A DNA stretch of 64,000 bases, taken from positions 1-64,000 of the forward strand of contig NZ_DHOS01000062.1 in NCBI RefSeq assembly GCF_002410825.1, read 5' to 3'. This document shows positions 17,600-25,959 of this stretch, one piece after another. Source of the DNA: Proteiniphilum sp. UBA5384. GTDB lineage: Bacteria > Bacteroidota > Bacteroidia > Bacteroidales > Dysgonomonadaceae. The position numbers and the translations under genes were made by a program. Numbering within the stretch: position 1 is the stretch's first letter; each line of letters opens with the position of its first letter. A model generated the notes under the pieces. It saw only the letters and a program-made list of their open reading frames with translations. It was not told where the DNA came from and searched no databases.

Positions 17600-18331
17600 A
17601 TGACCAAGCTTAGCGTAAATGTAAACAAAGTAGCAACTTTGAGGAATGCACGGGGAGGAAATATTCCTGATTTAGTGCAGGTAGTTACTGACTGTCAACT
17701 TTTCGGCGCAGAGGGCATTACGGTACATCCACGTCCCGACCAGCGCCACATCCGTTATACCGATGTTTTCGACTTGCAGGTAAAAGTATATACGGAGTTC
17801 AATATCGAGGGAAATCCTACGCCCGAATTTATTTCTCTGATCAGGAAAATCAAGCCCACCCAAGTGACGCTTGTACCCGATGCGCACGATGCCATCACCT
17901 CCAATACGGGATGGGATACCGTGACTCATAAAGATTTCCTGACCGATATTGTGAATGAATTCCAGGCAATGGGAGTCCGTACCTCTATTTTCATTAATGC
18001 TGATCCGGAAATGGTCAGGATGGCATCTCAAATTGGTACGGACAGGGTGGAGCTCTATACCGGTCCCTATGCAGAAGGCTATCGTGCTGACAGAGAAAAG
18101 GCTATTGCTCCTTTTATTGAAGCAGCCACTATGGCCAAAAATCTGGGATTGGGCGTCAATGCGGGTCACGACCTGAATCTGGAAAACCTACATTATCTTT
18201 ATATGAGTATCCCCTGGTTGAAGGAAGTGTCTATCGGACATTCTCTTATAAGCGATGCCCTTTACATGGGATTGAAAGAAACAATAAAAGCGTATAAAAA
18301 TTGTTTAAAAGAGACATGCGAGGAAGTTTAG
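17600..18331 (+). CDS. pdxJ: Pyridoxine 5'-phosphate synthase
   Basis: Condenses 1-deoxyxylulose 5-phosphate with 3-amino-2-oxopropyl phosphate to form pyridoxine 5'-phosphate. The 243-residue TIM barrel starts LSVNVNKVATLRNARGG and contains AEGITVHPRPDQRHIR, the family's phosphate- and substrate-binding segment, and NAGHDLNLEN near the end. It precedes exbB-exbD-tonB, a gene order common in Bacteroidetes with no obvious functional link to vitamin B6. Confidence 0.93.
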   Translation: MTKLSVNVNKVATLRNARGGNIPDLVQVVTDCQLFGAEGITVHPRPDQRHIRYTDVFDLQVKVYTEFNIEGNPTPEFISLIRKIKPTQVTLVPDAHDAITSNTGWDTVTHKDFLTDIVNEFQAMGVRTSIFINADPEMVRMASQIGTDRVELYTGPYAEGYRADREKAIAPFIEAATMAKNLGLGVNAGHDLNLENLHYLYMSIPWLKEVSIGHSLISDALYMGLKETIKAYKNCLKETCEEV

Positions 18332-18345
18332 CTCTTCAAATTAAC

Positions 18346-18353
18346 TATCTTTA
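18346..18353 (+). promoter_or_regulatory. Candidate -7 element of exbB-exbD-tonB
   Basis: TATCTTTA is one base from the -7 consensus. It predicts a start of transcription near 18360, just upstream of the ATG at 18383, arguing against the TTG at 18368 as the start codon. Confidence 0.4.
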
Positions 18354-18382
18354 TCCGCAAAACAATATTGAACAGTACAAAC

Positions 18383-19093
18383 ATGAATTTATTGCAAATA
18401 CCGGTGCCTGTGGATACTGCCCAGGCAATTTATGACACTATGCAAGCAGCGACAGCCGAAACCGAAGCCGTCACAATGAATGCTTTCGATTTAGCGTTGA
18501 AAGGCGGCTGGTTGATGATTGTTTTGCTTATTCTTTTACTGATGTCTATTTATGTTCTTATAGAAAGAACACTGGTCATCAATAAAGCAAGCAAAGAGGA
18601 TGACACATTCATGAATCGTATCAAAGATTACATCCATGAGGGGAAGATTGACGCAGCGGTCGCTCTCTGCCGAAATACCGATACACCTTCTGCCCGTATG
18701 GTGGAGAAAGGAATCTCCCGACTGGGCAGGCCAACCTCCGATGTAATGTCAGCTATTGAGAACCAGGGAAATATTGAAATATCAAAACTGGAAAAAGGAT
18801 TACCCGTACTGGCGACCTCTTCATCGGGAGCCCCCATGGTAGGCTTTCTGGGTACCGTAACAGGAATGGTTAATGCTTTCATGAGTATGGCTAACGCAGG
18901 AGCCAATGTAAGTATTACTACACTATCCGCAGGTATCTACGAAGCATTGGTGACCACCGTTGCCGGTCTTATCGTGGGTATCATCGCCCTCTTTGCCTAT
19001 AACTACCTCACTACCCGTATCAAGGGAATTGTGAACAGGTTAGAGATGAGTGTGATGGAGTTCATGGATATCCTCAATGAACCGGCCGATTAA
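18383..19093 (+). CDS. exbB: MotA/TolQ/ExbB-type proton channel protein
   Basis: Inner-membrane channel subunit of the TonB energising complex. The 236-residue protein has three hydrophobic stretches: one around GGWLMIVLLILLLMSIYVLI (about 40-60), one around VGFLGTVTGMVNAF (about 150-165), and one near VTTVAGLIVGIIALFAYNYL (about 190-210). The order and the GxVxGMxxAF motif match ExbB/TolQ. The ATG at 18383 is chosen over an in-frame TTG at 18368. It is followed by exbD and a TonB/TolA-like gene, forming a complete set. Confidence 0.9.
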   Translation: MNLLQIPVPVDTAQAIYDTMQAATAETEAVTMNAFDLALKGGWLMIVLLILLLMSIYVLIERTLVINKASKEDDTFMNRIKDYIHEGKIDAAVALCRNTDTPSARMVEKGISRLGRPTSDVMSAIENQGNIEISKLEKGLPVLATSSSGAPMVGFLGTVTGMVNAFMSMANAGANVSITTLSAGIYEALVTTVAGLIVGIIALFAYNYLTTRIKGIVNRLEMSVMEFMDILNEPAD

Positions 19094-19121
19094 ACGATGT
19101 GATGATGTGTTGATTATCATC

Positions 19122-19147
19122 AAATCAATAAATCAATAAATCAATAA
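19122..19147. repeat. 8-base tandem repeat in front of exbD
   Basis: The unit AATCAATA is repeated about three times, directly before the exbD ATG at 19149. It lies in the gap of 55 bases between exbB and exbD. Copy-number change would alter spacing only, not a reading frame. Confidence 0.6.
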
Positions 19148-19148
19148 A

Positions 19149-19556
19149 ATGGCTTTAAAACAACGATTTACGATAGAAACGAGTTTCAGTATGGCATCTA
19201 TGACGGATGTAATATTCCTGTTGCTTATTTTCTTTATGATCACATCCACTTTTGTCGTGCCAAACTCTATTCAGGTATTATTACCCCGCTCTCAACAACA
19301 AACACAGGCCAAACCTATTACACGGGTAACAATAGACAAGGATCTTAATTATTACGTGGCAAATGCCAACGAAATTGAACGGCATGTAGCATTTGAAGAT
19401 ATAACACCTTTCCTCCAATCTGTCTACACGGCCGATCCCAGTATATTCGTTGCGCTCTATGCCGACGAAACCGTTCCTTATCGGGAGATTGTCCGTGTAT
19501 TGGATATCGCGAATCAGAACCAATTCAAAATGGTACTCATGACGCGCTCAAATTAA
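19149..19556 (+). CDS. exbD: Biopolymer transport protein ExbD/TolR
   Basis: Proton-channel partner of ExbB. The 135-residue protein has one N-terminal membrane helix (about 18-38) with the conserved Asp in SMASMTDVIFLLLIFFM, the residue needed for proton flow, and a periplasmic domain after it. Position between exbB and the TonB-like gene confirms the assignment. Confidence 0.92.
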   Translation: MALKQRFTIETSFSMASMTDVIFLLLIFFMITSTFVVPNSIQVLLPRSQQQTQAKPITRVTIDKDLNYYVANANEIERHVAFEDITPFLQSVYTADPSIFVALYADETVPYREIVRVLDIANQNQFKMVLMTRSN

Positions 19557-19574
19557 AATTCAGTTATTAGGCAT

Positions 19575-20357
19575 ATGGTCGAAAGAGAAAAAATAGGAGG
19601 AATAATAGGAACAGTAATTTTTGCAATATTACTATTCTTCATCTTGCTATTCTCTGTTTTCCAATTATCATTCCCACCCGAAGAACTGGAAGGAATACCG
19701 GTGATGTTCGGTACAACTGAAAATGCTTTTGGTATGACTGAGCCACCGATGACTGAAGTTACCCCCACCCCTGCTCTTCAACCGGAAACGCCCCCCTACT
19801 CTCCGACCGAACCGTTAATCACCCAAACTACGGAACCCACCATCGACGTGGAGGCGCAACGCGAAGAAGAACAACGCAGGGCACAAATGGAAGTGGAGCG
19901 CAAGGCACGAGAAGAAGCTGAACGGAAACGCAGGGAAGAGGAATCACGTAAACGAGCAATCAATCAACAAATGTCGGGACTTTTCGGAGAAGGTGCCGGA
20001 AGTCGGGGAAATACGGAAGGACAAGGCACCCAGGGAGTATCCGATGGAAATGCTACACAAGGCTCCCCTACCGGTACCGGAGGGATAGGCTCATACGACT
20101 TGGGAGGACGTAGCCTCGGAAGGGGTGGTTTAGGCCAACCCAACTATGCTGTGAACGATTATGGCACTATTGTCGTTAATATAACAGTAGACCCTGCCGG
20201 CAATGTAATCCATGCCGAGATTGGACGGGGAACAAATACCCCCAGCGCCACTCTTCGTGAAGAGGCTTTACGGGCTGCACGAAGGACTAAATTCAATGCG
20301 GTTACCTCTACCAATAATCAGCAGGGAACCATTACATATCGATTCAATCTCAATTAA
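19575..20357 (+). CDS. TonB/TolA-like energy transducer
   Basis: 260-residue inner-membrane anchored protein that would carry force from ExbBD to the outer membrane. It has an N-terminal membrane helix (about 9-31), a Pro/Thr-rich stretch, a highly charged Glu/Arg-rich coiled coil (about 93-135), a Gly-rich hinge (about 140-190), and a C-terminal TonB-like domain (from about 190, with YGTIVVNITVDPAGNVIHAEIGRGT and TITYRFNLN at the end). The domain order is intermediate between TonB and TolA. As no tolB or pal is near, a TonB role is preferred, but TolA-like function is possible. Confidence 0.82.
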   Translation: MVEREKIGGIIGTVIFAILLFFILLFSVFQLSFPPEELEGIPVMFGTTENAFGMTEPPMTEVTPTPALQPETPPYSPTEPLITQTTEPTIDVEAQREEEQRRAQMEVERKAREEAERKRREEESRKRAINQQMSGLFGEGAGSRGNTEGQGTQGVSDGNATQGSPTGTGGIGSYDLGGRSLGRGGLGQPNYAVNDYGTIVVNITVDPAGNVIHAEIGRGTNTPSATLREEALRAARRTKFNAVTSTNNQQGTITYRFNLN

Positions 20358-20433
20358 AAATCATAGGTTGCCCAAGATAAAACAGCCTCAATACAGAAAT
20401 AAATTTTTCAAGTCTCATTAAAGAACAGGAATC

Positions 20434-20979
20434 ATGAAGAAAGTAGCACTCTTTTTGGCAAACGGTTTTGAAGAAATTGAAGCGCTCGCAACCGTCGATA
20501 TTTTAAGAAGGGCGCAAATACCGGTTGAAACCGTATCTATTTTGAATGAAAAAACCGTGACCGGTGCACATAATGTATCGGTGATTGCGGATAAAATTTT
20601 TCAAGAAGCCGACTTTTCAGACATAGAGGTGCTGGTATTGCCGGGAGGTATGCCGGGGGCAAAACATCTCAATGAATATGAAGCATTGAAAGAACTGATC
20701 ATAAAATTCAATGATGAAGGAAAACAAATTGCGGCCATCTGCGCAGCTCCTATTGTCTTGGGAGGACTTGGACTACTCAACGACAAACGAGCCACTTGCT
20801 ATCCCGGATTTGAAGCTGAACTCACCGGTGCAAAGACAATCGGCGAAAATGTAGTGGTCGATGGCAATATCACCACGGGGAGAGGTCCCGGTCTGGCATT
20901 CGATTTCGCATTAAGACTGGTAGAACAGATAGCAGGACTCAAAACAAAACAGGAAGTACAAAATGGCCTGCTCCTGTAA
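20434..20979 (+). CDS. DJ-1/PfpI family protein (YajL-like)
   Basis: 181-residue cytoplasmic protein of the DJ-1 branch. It has the reactive Cys103 in IAAICAAPIVLG at the nucleophile elbow, the paired Glu in FEEIEALATVDILRRA near residue 13, and TTGRGPGLAFDFALRLVE at the end. Members of this family act as chaperones or in protection against reactive carbonyls and oxidation; which of these applies is not decidable here. It is separated by 76 bases from the TonB-like gene and followed by the rpsA promoter region. Confidence 0.85.
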   Translation: MKKVALFLANGFEEIEALATVDILRRAQIPVETVSILNEKTVTGAHNVSVIADKIFQEADFSDIEVLVLPGGMPGAKHLNEYEALKELIIKFNDEGKQIAAICAAPIVLGGLGLLNDKRATCYPGFEAELTGAKTIGENVVVDGNITTGRGPGLAFDFALRLVEQIAGLKTKQEVQNGLLL

Positions 20980-21010
20980 TTATGAGCTTGCCAATCCTCT
21001 TAAAATGAAT

Positions 21011-21072
21011 GGTGCAAATAAAGGTGCAAATAGTTGTCTACTAACAAAAAAACAACTACCTTTGCACCGTTT
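21011..21072 (+). promoter_or_regulatory. rpsA promoter inside an inverted repeat, with GGTGCAAA copies
   Basis: TTG (21034-21036), 20 bases, TACCTTTG (21057-21064) is an ideal promoter. The same bases form an inverted repeat: GGTGCAAA plus TAGTTG (21023-21036) pairs with CAACTA and TTTGCACC (21053-21068, two-base bulge). A second direct GGTGCAAATA lies at 21011-21020. A T run follows (21070-21076), so in RNA from upstream the same sequence could act as a terminator for the DJ-1 gene. Confidence 0.75.
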
Positions 21073-21123
21073 TTTTAACAACATAATGTCTCACTTATTT
21101 AATTGAAATTTATTTCACAACAA

Positions 21124-23154
21124 ATGACAGAAAATTTAAACAATGTGGCACCCATAGAAGATTTCGACTGGGCTGCCTATGCTGAGGGGGATACCTACAG
21201 CAAAGAAAGCAAAGAAAAGCTTACCGAAAGCTACGACAACACCTTGAGTAAGATCAATGATAAAGAAGTCGTAACAGGTACCGTTACCTCCATGAACAAA
21301 CGCGAAGTGGTTGTAAACATCGGTTACAAATCCGATGGGGTAGTTTCTATGAACGAATTTCGTTACAACCCGAACCTGAAAATTGGTGACGAAGTAGAAG
21401 TCTACATCGAAAGCCAGGAAGATAAAAAAGGACAGTTGATCCTTTCTCACAAAAAAGCACGTGCTTCACGCTCCTGGGACCGTGTCAATGCCGCGCTTGA
21501 AAACAACGAAGTGATTAACGGATATATCAAATGCCGTACCAAAGGCGGTATGATCGTGGATGTATTCGGTATCGAAGCATTCCTCCCGGGATCACAGATC
21601 GATGTGAAACCAATTCGCGATTATGACATATTTGTCGATAAAACAATGGAATTCAAGGTAGTAAAAATTAACCCTGAATACAAGAACGTAGTTGTATCGC
21701 ACAAGGCCCTTATAGAGGAAGAACTCGAACAACAGAAAAAAGAAATTATCTCTAAACTCGAAAAAGGACAGGTGCTCGAAGGCGTCGTGAAGAACATCAC
21801 TTCTTATGGTGTGTTCGTCGATCTGGGTGGTGTGGACGGCCTCGTACATATTACCGACCTCTCCTGGGGACGCATCCAGCATCCGGATGAAGTGGTGAAA
21901 CTGGACGACAAAATCAACGTAGTTATCCTCGATTTCGACAACGAGAAAAAACGGATTGCACTCGGTCTGAAACAGCTGACCCCGCACCCATGGGATTCTT
22001 TGAGCGAAACCCTGAAAGTGGGCGATGTCGTCAAAGGAAAAGTGGTGGTCATTGCCGATTACGGTGCATTTGTAGAAATTGCTCCGGGCGTAGAAGGATT
22101 GATCCACGTTTCAGAAATGAGCTGGACGCAACACCTTCACAGTGCTCAAGACTTTATGCACGTAGGAGAAGAGGTGGAAGCTGTGATCCTGACGCTTGAC
22201 CGCGACGAACGCAAAATGTCTCTCGGTATCAAGCAACTCAAACCCGATCCATGGGAAGATATCGAACAAAAATATCCTGTCGGCAGTACACACACAGCTA
22301 CCGTACGTAACTTCACCAACTTCGGCGCATTCGTTGAAATTGAAGACGGCGTAGAAGGATTGATCCATATCTCCGATCTGTCCTGGACGAAGAAGATCAA
22401 ACACCCGAGTGAAATTACCGAGATCGGCGCTCCTATTGAAGTGCAGGTGCTCGACATCGACAAGGAAAATCGTCGTTTAAGCCTTGGGCACAAACAACTG
22501 GAAGAAAACCCGTGGGATGTATTTGAAACCATCTTCACTGTGGGATCTATCCATGAAGGTACCATTATCGAAATGCTCGACAAGGGTGCAGTGGTTTCAC
22601 TGCCTTACGGCGTGGAAGGGTTTGCTACTCCCAAACACCTGGTGAAAGAGGACAACTCTCAGGCACAACTGGATGAGAAGCTGGAATTCAAGGTGATCGA
22701 GTTCAATAAAGATGCAAAACGTATCATTGTTTCTCACAGCCGTATCCACGAAGATCTGGCCGATGATTCCAAGAAAAAAGGGGGGAACAAACGCTCCGGC
22801 GGAAGAAAAGAAAGCGGAAGTGAAGCTGCTGTTATCCCTGCAATGGAAAAAACTACTTTAGGCGATATCGAAGAATTGGCTGCTTTGAAAGAAAAGCTGG
22901 ACAACCAGAAAATAGAAGCACTGAACAAGAAAGTGAAACAGGAAGAAGCTGCCAAAGAAGCGAAAGCCGCTGAAGCTAAAACGGAAGAAGTAAAAACCGA
23001 AGCCGAAGAAGTGAAAACGGCTGCTGATGAAGCCAAAGCTGACATCAAAGAATCCAAAACGGAAGCAACCGAAGTAGTAGAAACGGCGGAAGAAGGCAAA
23101 GCTGAAGAGATTGCTGAAACGAACGAAGCCGAAGAAACAACAGAAAAAGAGTAA
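21124..23154 (+). CDS. rpsA: 30S ribosomal protein S1
   Basis: mRNA-binding ribosomal protein, here 676 residues. Six S1 (OB-fold) repeats begin near residues 48, 131, 218, 303, 390 and 477; repeats 3-5 are the most regular, with the GVFVDLGGVDGLVHITDLSW type of sequence. From about residue 546 a low-complexity tail follows: first basic (KKKGGNKRSGGRK), then a long Ala/Glu/Lys-rich stretch ending in acidic residues. The frame is open from a TTG at 21103, but the ATG at 21124 fits the family start and the promoter. The gene stands alone and ends in a strong terminator. Confidence 0.93.
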   Translation: MTENLNNVAPIEDFDWAAYAEGDTYSKESKEKLTESYDNTLSKINDKEVVTGTVTSMNKREVVVNIGYKSDGVVSMNEFRYNPNLKIGDEVEVYIESQEDKKGQLILSHKKARASRSWDRVNAALENNEVINGYIKCRTKGGMIVDVFGIEAFLPGSQIDVKPIRDYDIFVDKTMEFKVVKINPEYKNVVVSHKALIEEELEQQKKEIISKLEKGQVLEGVVKNITSYGVFVDLGGVDGLVHITDLSWGRIQHPDEVVKLDDKINVVILDFDNEKKRIALGLKQLTPHPWDSLSETLKVGDVVKGKVVVIADYGAFVEIAPGVEGLIHVSEMSWTQHLHSAQDFMHVGEEVEAVILTLDRDERKMSLGIKQLKPDPWEDIEQKYPVGSTHTATVRNFTNFGAFVEIEDGVEGLIHISDLSWTKKIKHPSEITEIGAPIEVQVLDIDKENRRLSLGHKQLEENPWDVFETIFTVGSIHEGTIIEMLDKGAVVSLPYGVEGFATPKHLVKEDNSQAQLDEKLEFKVIEFNKDAKRIIVSHSRIHEDLADDSKKKGGNKRSGGRKESGSEAAVIPAMEKTTLGDIEELAALKEKLDNQKIEALNKKVKQEEAAKEAKAAEAKTEEVKTEAEEVKTAADEAKADIKESKTEATEVVETAEEGKAEEIAETNEAEETTEKE

Positions 23155-23175
23155 TCGACTCTCTTTACATTATGG

Positions 23176-23212
23176 AAGACTGCCTGGATTTATTTCCGGG
23201 CAGTCTTTATTT
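23176..23212 (+). terminator. Intrinsic terminator of rpsA
   Basis: AAGACTGCC (23176-23184) pairs with GGCAGTCTT (23199-23207), and the stem can be extended by four further pairs towards the loop. TTATTTAT follows. Confidence 0.8.
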
Positions 23213-23299
23213 ATATCCAATAATCTTGCACCTGCCGGCTTTTATAAAAAATCCATAAGTCGATGTAAGAATTTCCCGATAGTTGCGTCTATATAGTAT

Positions 23300-23878
23300 A
23301 TGAACGCCCACCAGTTCCAATCTCAGATACTCTGCCTCTCCGATAAATCGTACCGGATGGCGCTATCGATCTTAAAAGATGAAAACAGCGCAAAAGACGC
23401 GCTGCAGGAATTGATGATGCGACTATGGGAAAAACGGGAGCAACTGGATGTCATTGCCAATCATCAAGCGTTTGTGCTCACTTCGATGCGTAATTTATGC
23501 CTCGACATCATCCGCAAGACAATTCCCATGCAAGAAATTCCGGCAAATGCCGAATATAATGCTCCAACTCCCTACCAGCAAACGGAACGAACAGATATGA
23601 TGAATCATATTGGCAGGATGATCGATTCCCTCCCTGAGATGCAACGGACTATTCTCCGGATGAAAGATGTAGAAGAAATGGATTTGGAGGAAATCGCCAG
23701 GATAATGTCGATGACGGAAAATGCCGTCACCGTCAACCTCTCCCGGGCAAGGAAAAAACTTCGTGAAATGATAGTAAACAACCATCAAAAAGAGAACGTT
23801 TCCGTTAAAAGGCCAAACTTGTTTGAACTATGCCATAGCGAGAAAACGACTAATGAAATATATGAACGACATAGATAA
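23300..23878 (+). CDS. ECF-type RNA polymerase sigma factor
   Basis: 192-residue sigma-70 family factor with region 2 (about 17-75, including DALQELMMRLWEKREQL and NHQAFVLTSMRNLCLDIIRK) and region 4 (about 110-160, with LPEMQRTILRMKDVEEMDLEEIA and a helix-turn-helix ENAVTVNLSRARKKLRE). Its 3' end overlaps the next gene, a single-pass membrane protein, by 17 bases; this is the usual sigma/anti-sigma arrangement. Target genes are not visible, as no SusC gene is adjacent here. Confidence 0.88.
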   Translation: MNAHQFQSQILCLSDKSYRMALSILKDENSAKDALQELMMRLWEKREQLDVIANHQAFVLTSMRNLCLDIIRKTIPMQEIPANAEYNAPTPYQQTERTDMMNHIGRMIDSLPEMQRTILRMKDVEEMDLEEIARIMSMTENAVTVNLSRARKKLREMIVNNHQKENVSVKRPNLFELCHSEKTTNEIYERHR

Positions 23879-24383
23879 TCTTCTTGAGAAATACTTCAAC
23901 GGTATATCATCGACCGAAGAAGAAAAAAAATTGAAAAACTATTTCAAGGGGAAAGGTATATTATCCGAGCATGAAATATATAAACCTCTCTTTGCGGCCT
24001 TTGATGCGGAAAAAGAGATAAAAGCACCGGGGGTAGCTCTTCCGGAAAAGAAAACAAAAAAACTTTTCCTTCCACGCCGTACAATGATTTGGATAGCAGG
24101 ATCGGTGGCTGTGGCGCTACTGATTATCACTTTCTCTACCTTTCACCCGGTACAGAAGCAAAACGTGAAATATGTAGTCATTGTAAATGGGAAAAAGATT
24201 ACCAATCAACAAAAGGCACAACACTATGCCGAGAGTATGTTTGGAGAAGCAAAAAAGATTGTTGAAAGCTCATATCAACCCCTTCAAGAAGCTACAAATA
24301 TAAAAGAGGAATTAGACGCCAGAAATATTTTAAAGGAAACAGCAAAAAATATAGAGGATATAAAAACAAATTACCCACAATAA
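23862..24383 (+). CDS. Putative anti-sigma factor, single-pass membrane protein
   Basis: 173-residue protein of no recognised family. The N-terminus MNDIDNLLEKYFNGISS resembles the start of many Bacteroidetes anti-sigma factors. A basic stretch precedes one membrane helix (about 75-93, IWIAGSVAVALLIITFS), and the remaining about 80 residues would be periplasmic and are Lys/Glu-rich. The frame is open from 23823, but the ATG at 23862 gives the typical N-terminus and a short overlap with the sigma gene. The anti-sigma role is inferred from position and topology only; no FecR domain is present. Confidence 0.6.
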   Translation: MNDIDNLLEKYFNGISSTEEEKKLKNYFKGKGILSEHEIYKPLFAAFDAEKEIKAPGVALPEKKTKKLFLPRRTMIWIAGSVAVALLIITFSTFHPVQKQNVKYVVIVNGKKITNQQKAQHYAESMFGEAKKIVESSYQPLQEATNIKEELDARNILKETAKNIEDIKTNYPQ

Positions 24384-24397
24384 AAATTCAACTCATT

Positions 24398-24796
24398 ATG
24401 AAGAAATTTTTTTCAATGATGCTTATCGCGCTGGCATTCTCGGCCGCAGCATCAGCTCAACAAGTAGAAAAACTGTTCGATAAATATATGGAAGATATAC
24501 GTTTTCAATATATTTATGACGGGTCGGATATTGACAAAAAAGAGGGGAAATGGATAAATAAGGGACAAAAGATGCTTACACTGAATAAAGCGGAAGCCGG
24601 TCTCGTGAAAACATTCTCAGATGAAATAAATGCCGCCATAAAAACTGACGGCTACAAACAGACTACCTTTGTAAGAAATGGAACGAACAAAGTTTCAAAC
24701 TATATAAAAGAAACGGAAAATAGAAAAGAAGAATTGACTGTGATTCAAAATAATGAAACACATATAATGTTTATATGGGAATCCTACTCTAAATAA
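24398..24796 (+). CDS. Small secreted protein of unknown function
   Basis: 132 residues with a clear signal peptide (MKKFFSMMLIALAFSAAASA, cleavage expected near residue 20). The mature part is polar and rich in Lys and Asn, with no cysteine and no family that I recognise. It begins 14 bases after the putative anti-sigma gene and probably belongs to the same operon, which makes it a candidate envelope sensor or effector of that sigma system. That role is inference. Confidence 0.6.
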   Translation: MKKFFSMMLIALAFSAAASAQQVEKLFDKYMEDIRFQYIYDGSDIDKKEGKWINKGQKMLTLNKAEAGLVKTFSDEINAAIKTDGYKQTTFVRNGTNKVSNYIKETENRKEELTVIQNNETHIMFIWESYSK

Positions 24797-24920
24797 TTAA
24801 AACTCTACTCTACTTTTTACTATAAATTTTAAAGCGGGAATACGGCGGGAGTCGTGTTTCCGAAAACATTTTATTGCTACAATTTGTTAATATACAGACT
24901 TATAAAATAAAGATACAAAC

Positions 24921-25877
24921 GTGTTCTCAAACGACAAACCCTATAAGGATTTTGCCGAATTCCTTTCAGCGAAATTCCCCTTCAAAGTACAAAAGATATC
25001 CATCAACGCCGGCTTCACCTGTCCCAACCGCGACGGGAATAAAGGGCGGGGAGGGTGTACCTATTGTAATAATCAGAGTTTTAGTCCCGGTTATGGCAAA
25101 CCAACCCGAACTATCTCTGAACAGATAGACGATGGCATCCATTTTTTCTCCCACAAATACCCGGAGATGAAATACCTTGCTTATTTTCAATCCTATACTA
25201 ATACTTACGACAGTCCGGACTCCCTTATTACCAAATATGAAGAAGCTCTCTCCTATCCCGGTGTGGTGGGATTGATTGTGGGCACCCGTCCAGATTGCAT
25301 GCCTCTTGAGTTACTTGACTATTTTGAGACGCTCAGCAAAAAAACATTCGTCATGGTGGAATATGGGATTGAATCCACATTAAACAAAACATTAGAAAGA
25401 GTAAACCGGCAACATACCTTCGAAGAATCTGCCGGAATGATCAATGAAACTGCCGGGCGGAATATTCTAACGGGGGGACATATGATCCTGGGACTTCCCG
25501 GAGAAACGCCGGAAGAGATTCTGTCTCATGCTGATATAATTTCGCAATTGCCTTTAACCACCTTGAAGCTACATCAGTTGCAAATCATCAAGGGAACGGC
25601 TATGGCGAAAGAATTCCGGCTATTGCCGGAATCATTTCATCTCTTCGAATTGGACGAGTATGTGGATTTATGCGTGGACTTTGCAGAACGACTCAATCCT
25701 GAAATTTATATTGAGCGGTTTACTTCCCAATCCCCTAAGAAATTATTAATTGCTCCCGCTTGGGATCAGAAAAATCATGTAATGACCGAAAAAATCAAAA
25801 AACGTTTCTATGAAAGGGAAACATGGCAAGGACGATTATATGGAAACACAATAGGGAGTATTCCACGAACTGTGTAA
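24921..25877 (+). CDS. Radical SAM protein, TIGR01212/YhcC-type
   Basis: 318-residue radical S-adenosylmethionine enzyme. The cluster motif is of the long form TCPNRDGNKGRGGCTYC (about residues 32-48), which is typical of the YhcC/TIGR01212 group and not the usual CxxxCxxC. Downstream blocks GLIVGTRPDCMP, MVEYGIES and GGHMILGLPGET are also family features. The substrate is unknown; related elongator-type proteins act on tRNA, but that cannot be asserted here. Translation starts at a GTG, the first start in the frame. Confidence 0.82.
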   Translation: MFSNDKPYKDFAEFLSAKFPFKVQKISINAGFTCPNRDGNKGRGGCTYCNNQSFSPGYGKPTRTISEQIDDGIHFFSHKYPEMKYLAYFQSYTNTYDSPDSLITKYEEALSYPGVVGLIVGTRPDCMPLELLDYFETLSKKTFVMVEYGIESTLNKTLERVNRQHTFEESAGMINETAGRNILTGGHMILGLPGETPEEILSHADIISQLPLTTLKLHQLQIIKGTAMAKEFRLLPESFHLFELDEYVDLCVDFAERLNPEIYIERFTSQSPKKLLIAPAWDQKNHVMTEKIKKRFYERETWQGRLYGNTIGSIPRTV

Positions 25878-25959
25878 GTTGGTAATTGGAGGATTGAAGT
25901 CCGTATTACTTTCTTCAACAAATCTGCATTTTCTCCATAACGGAAGATTGACAACACGG

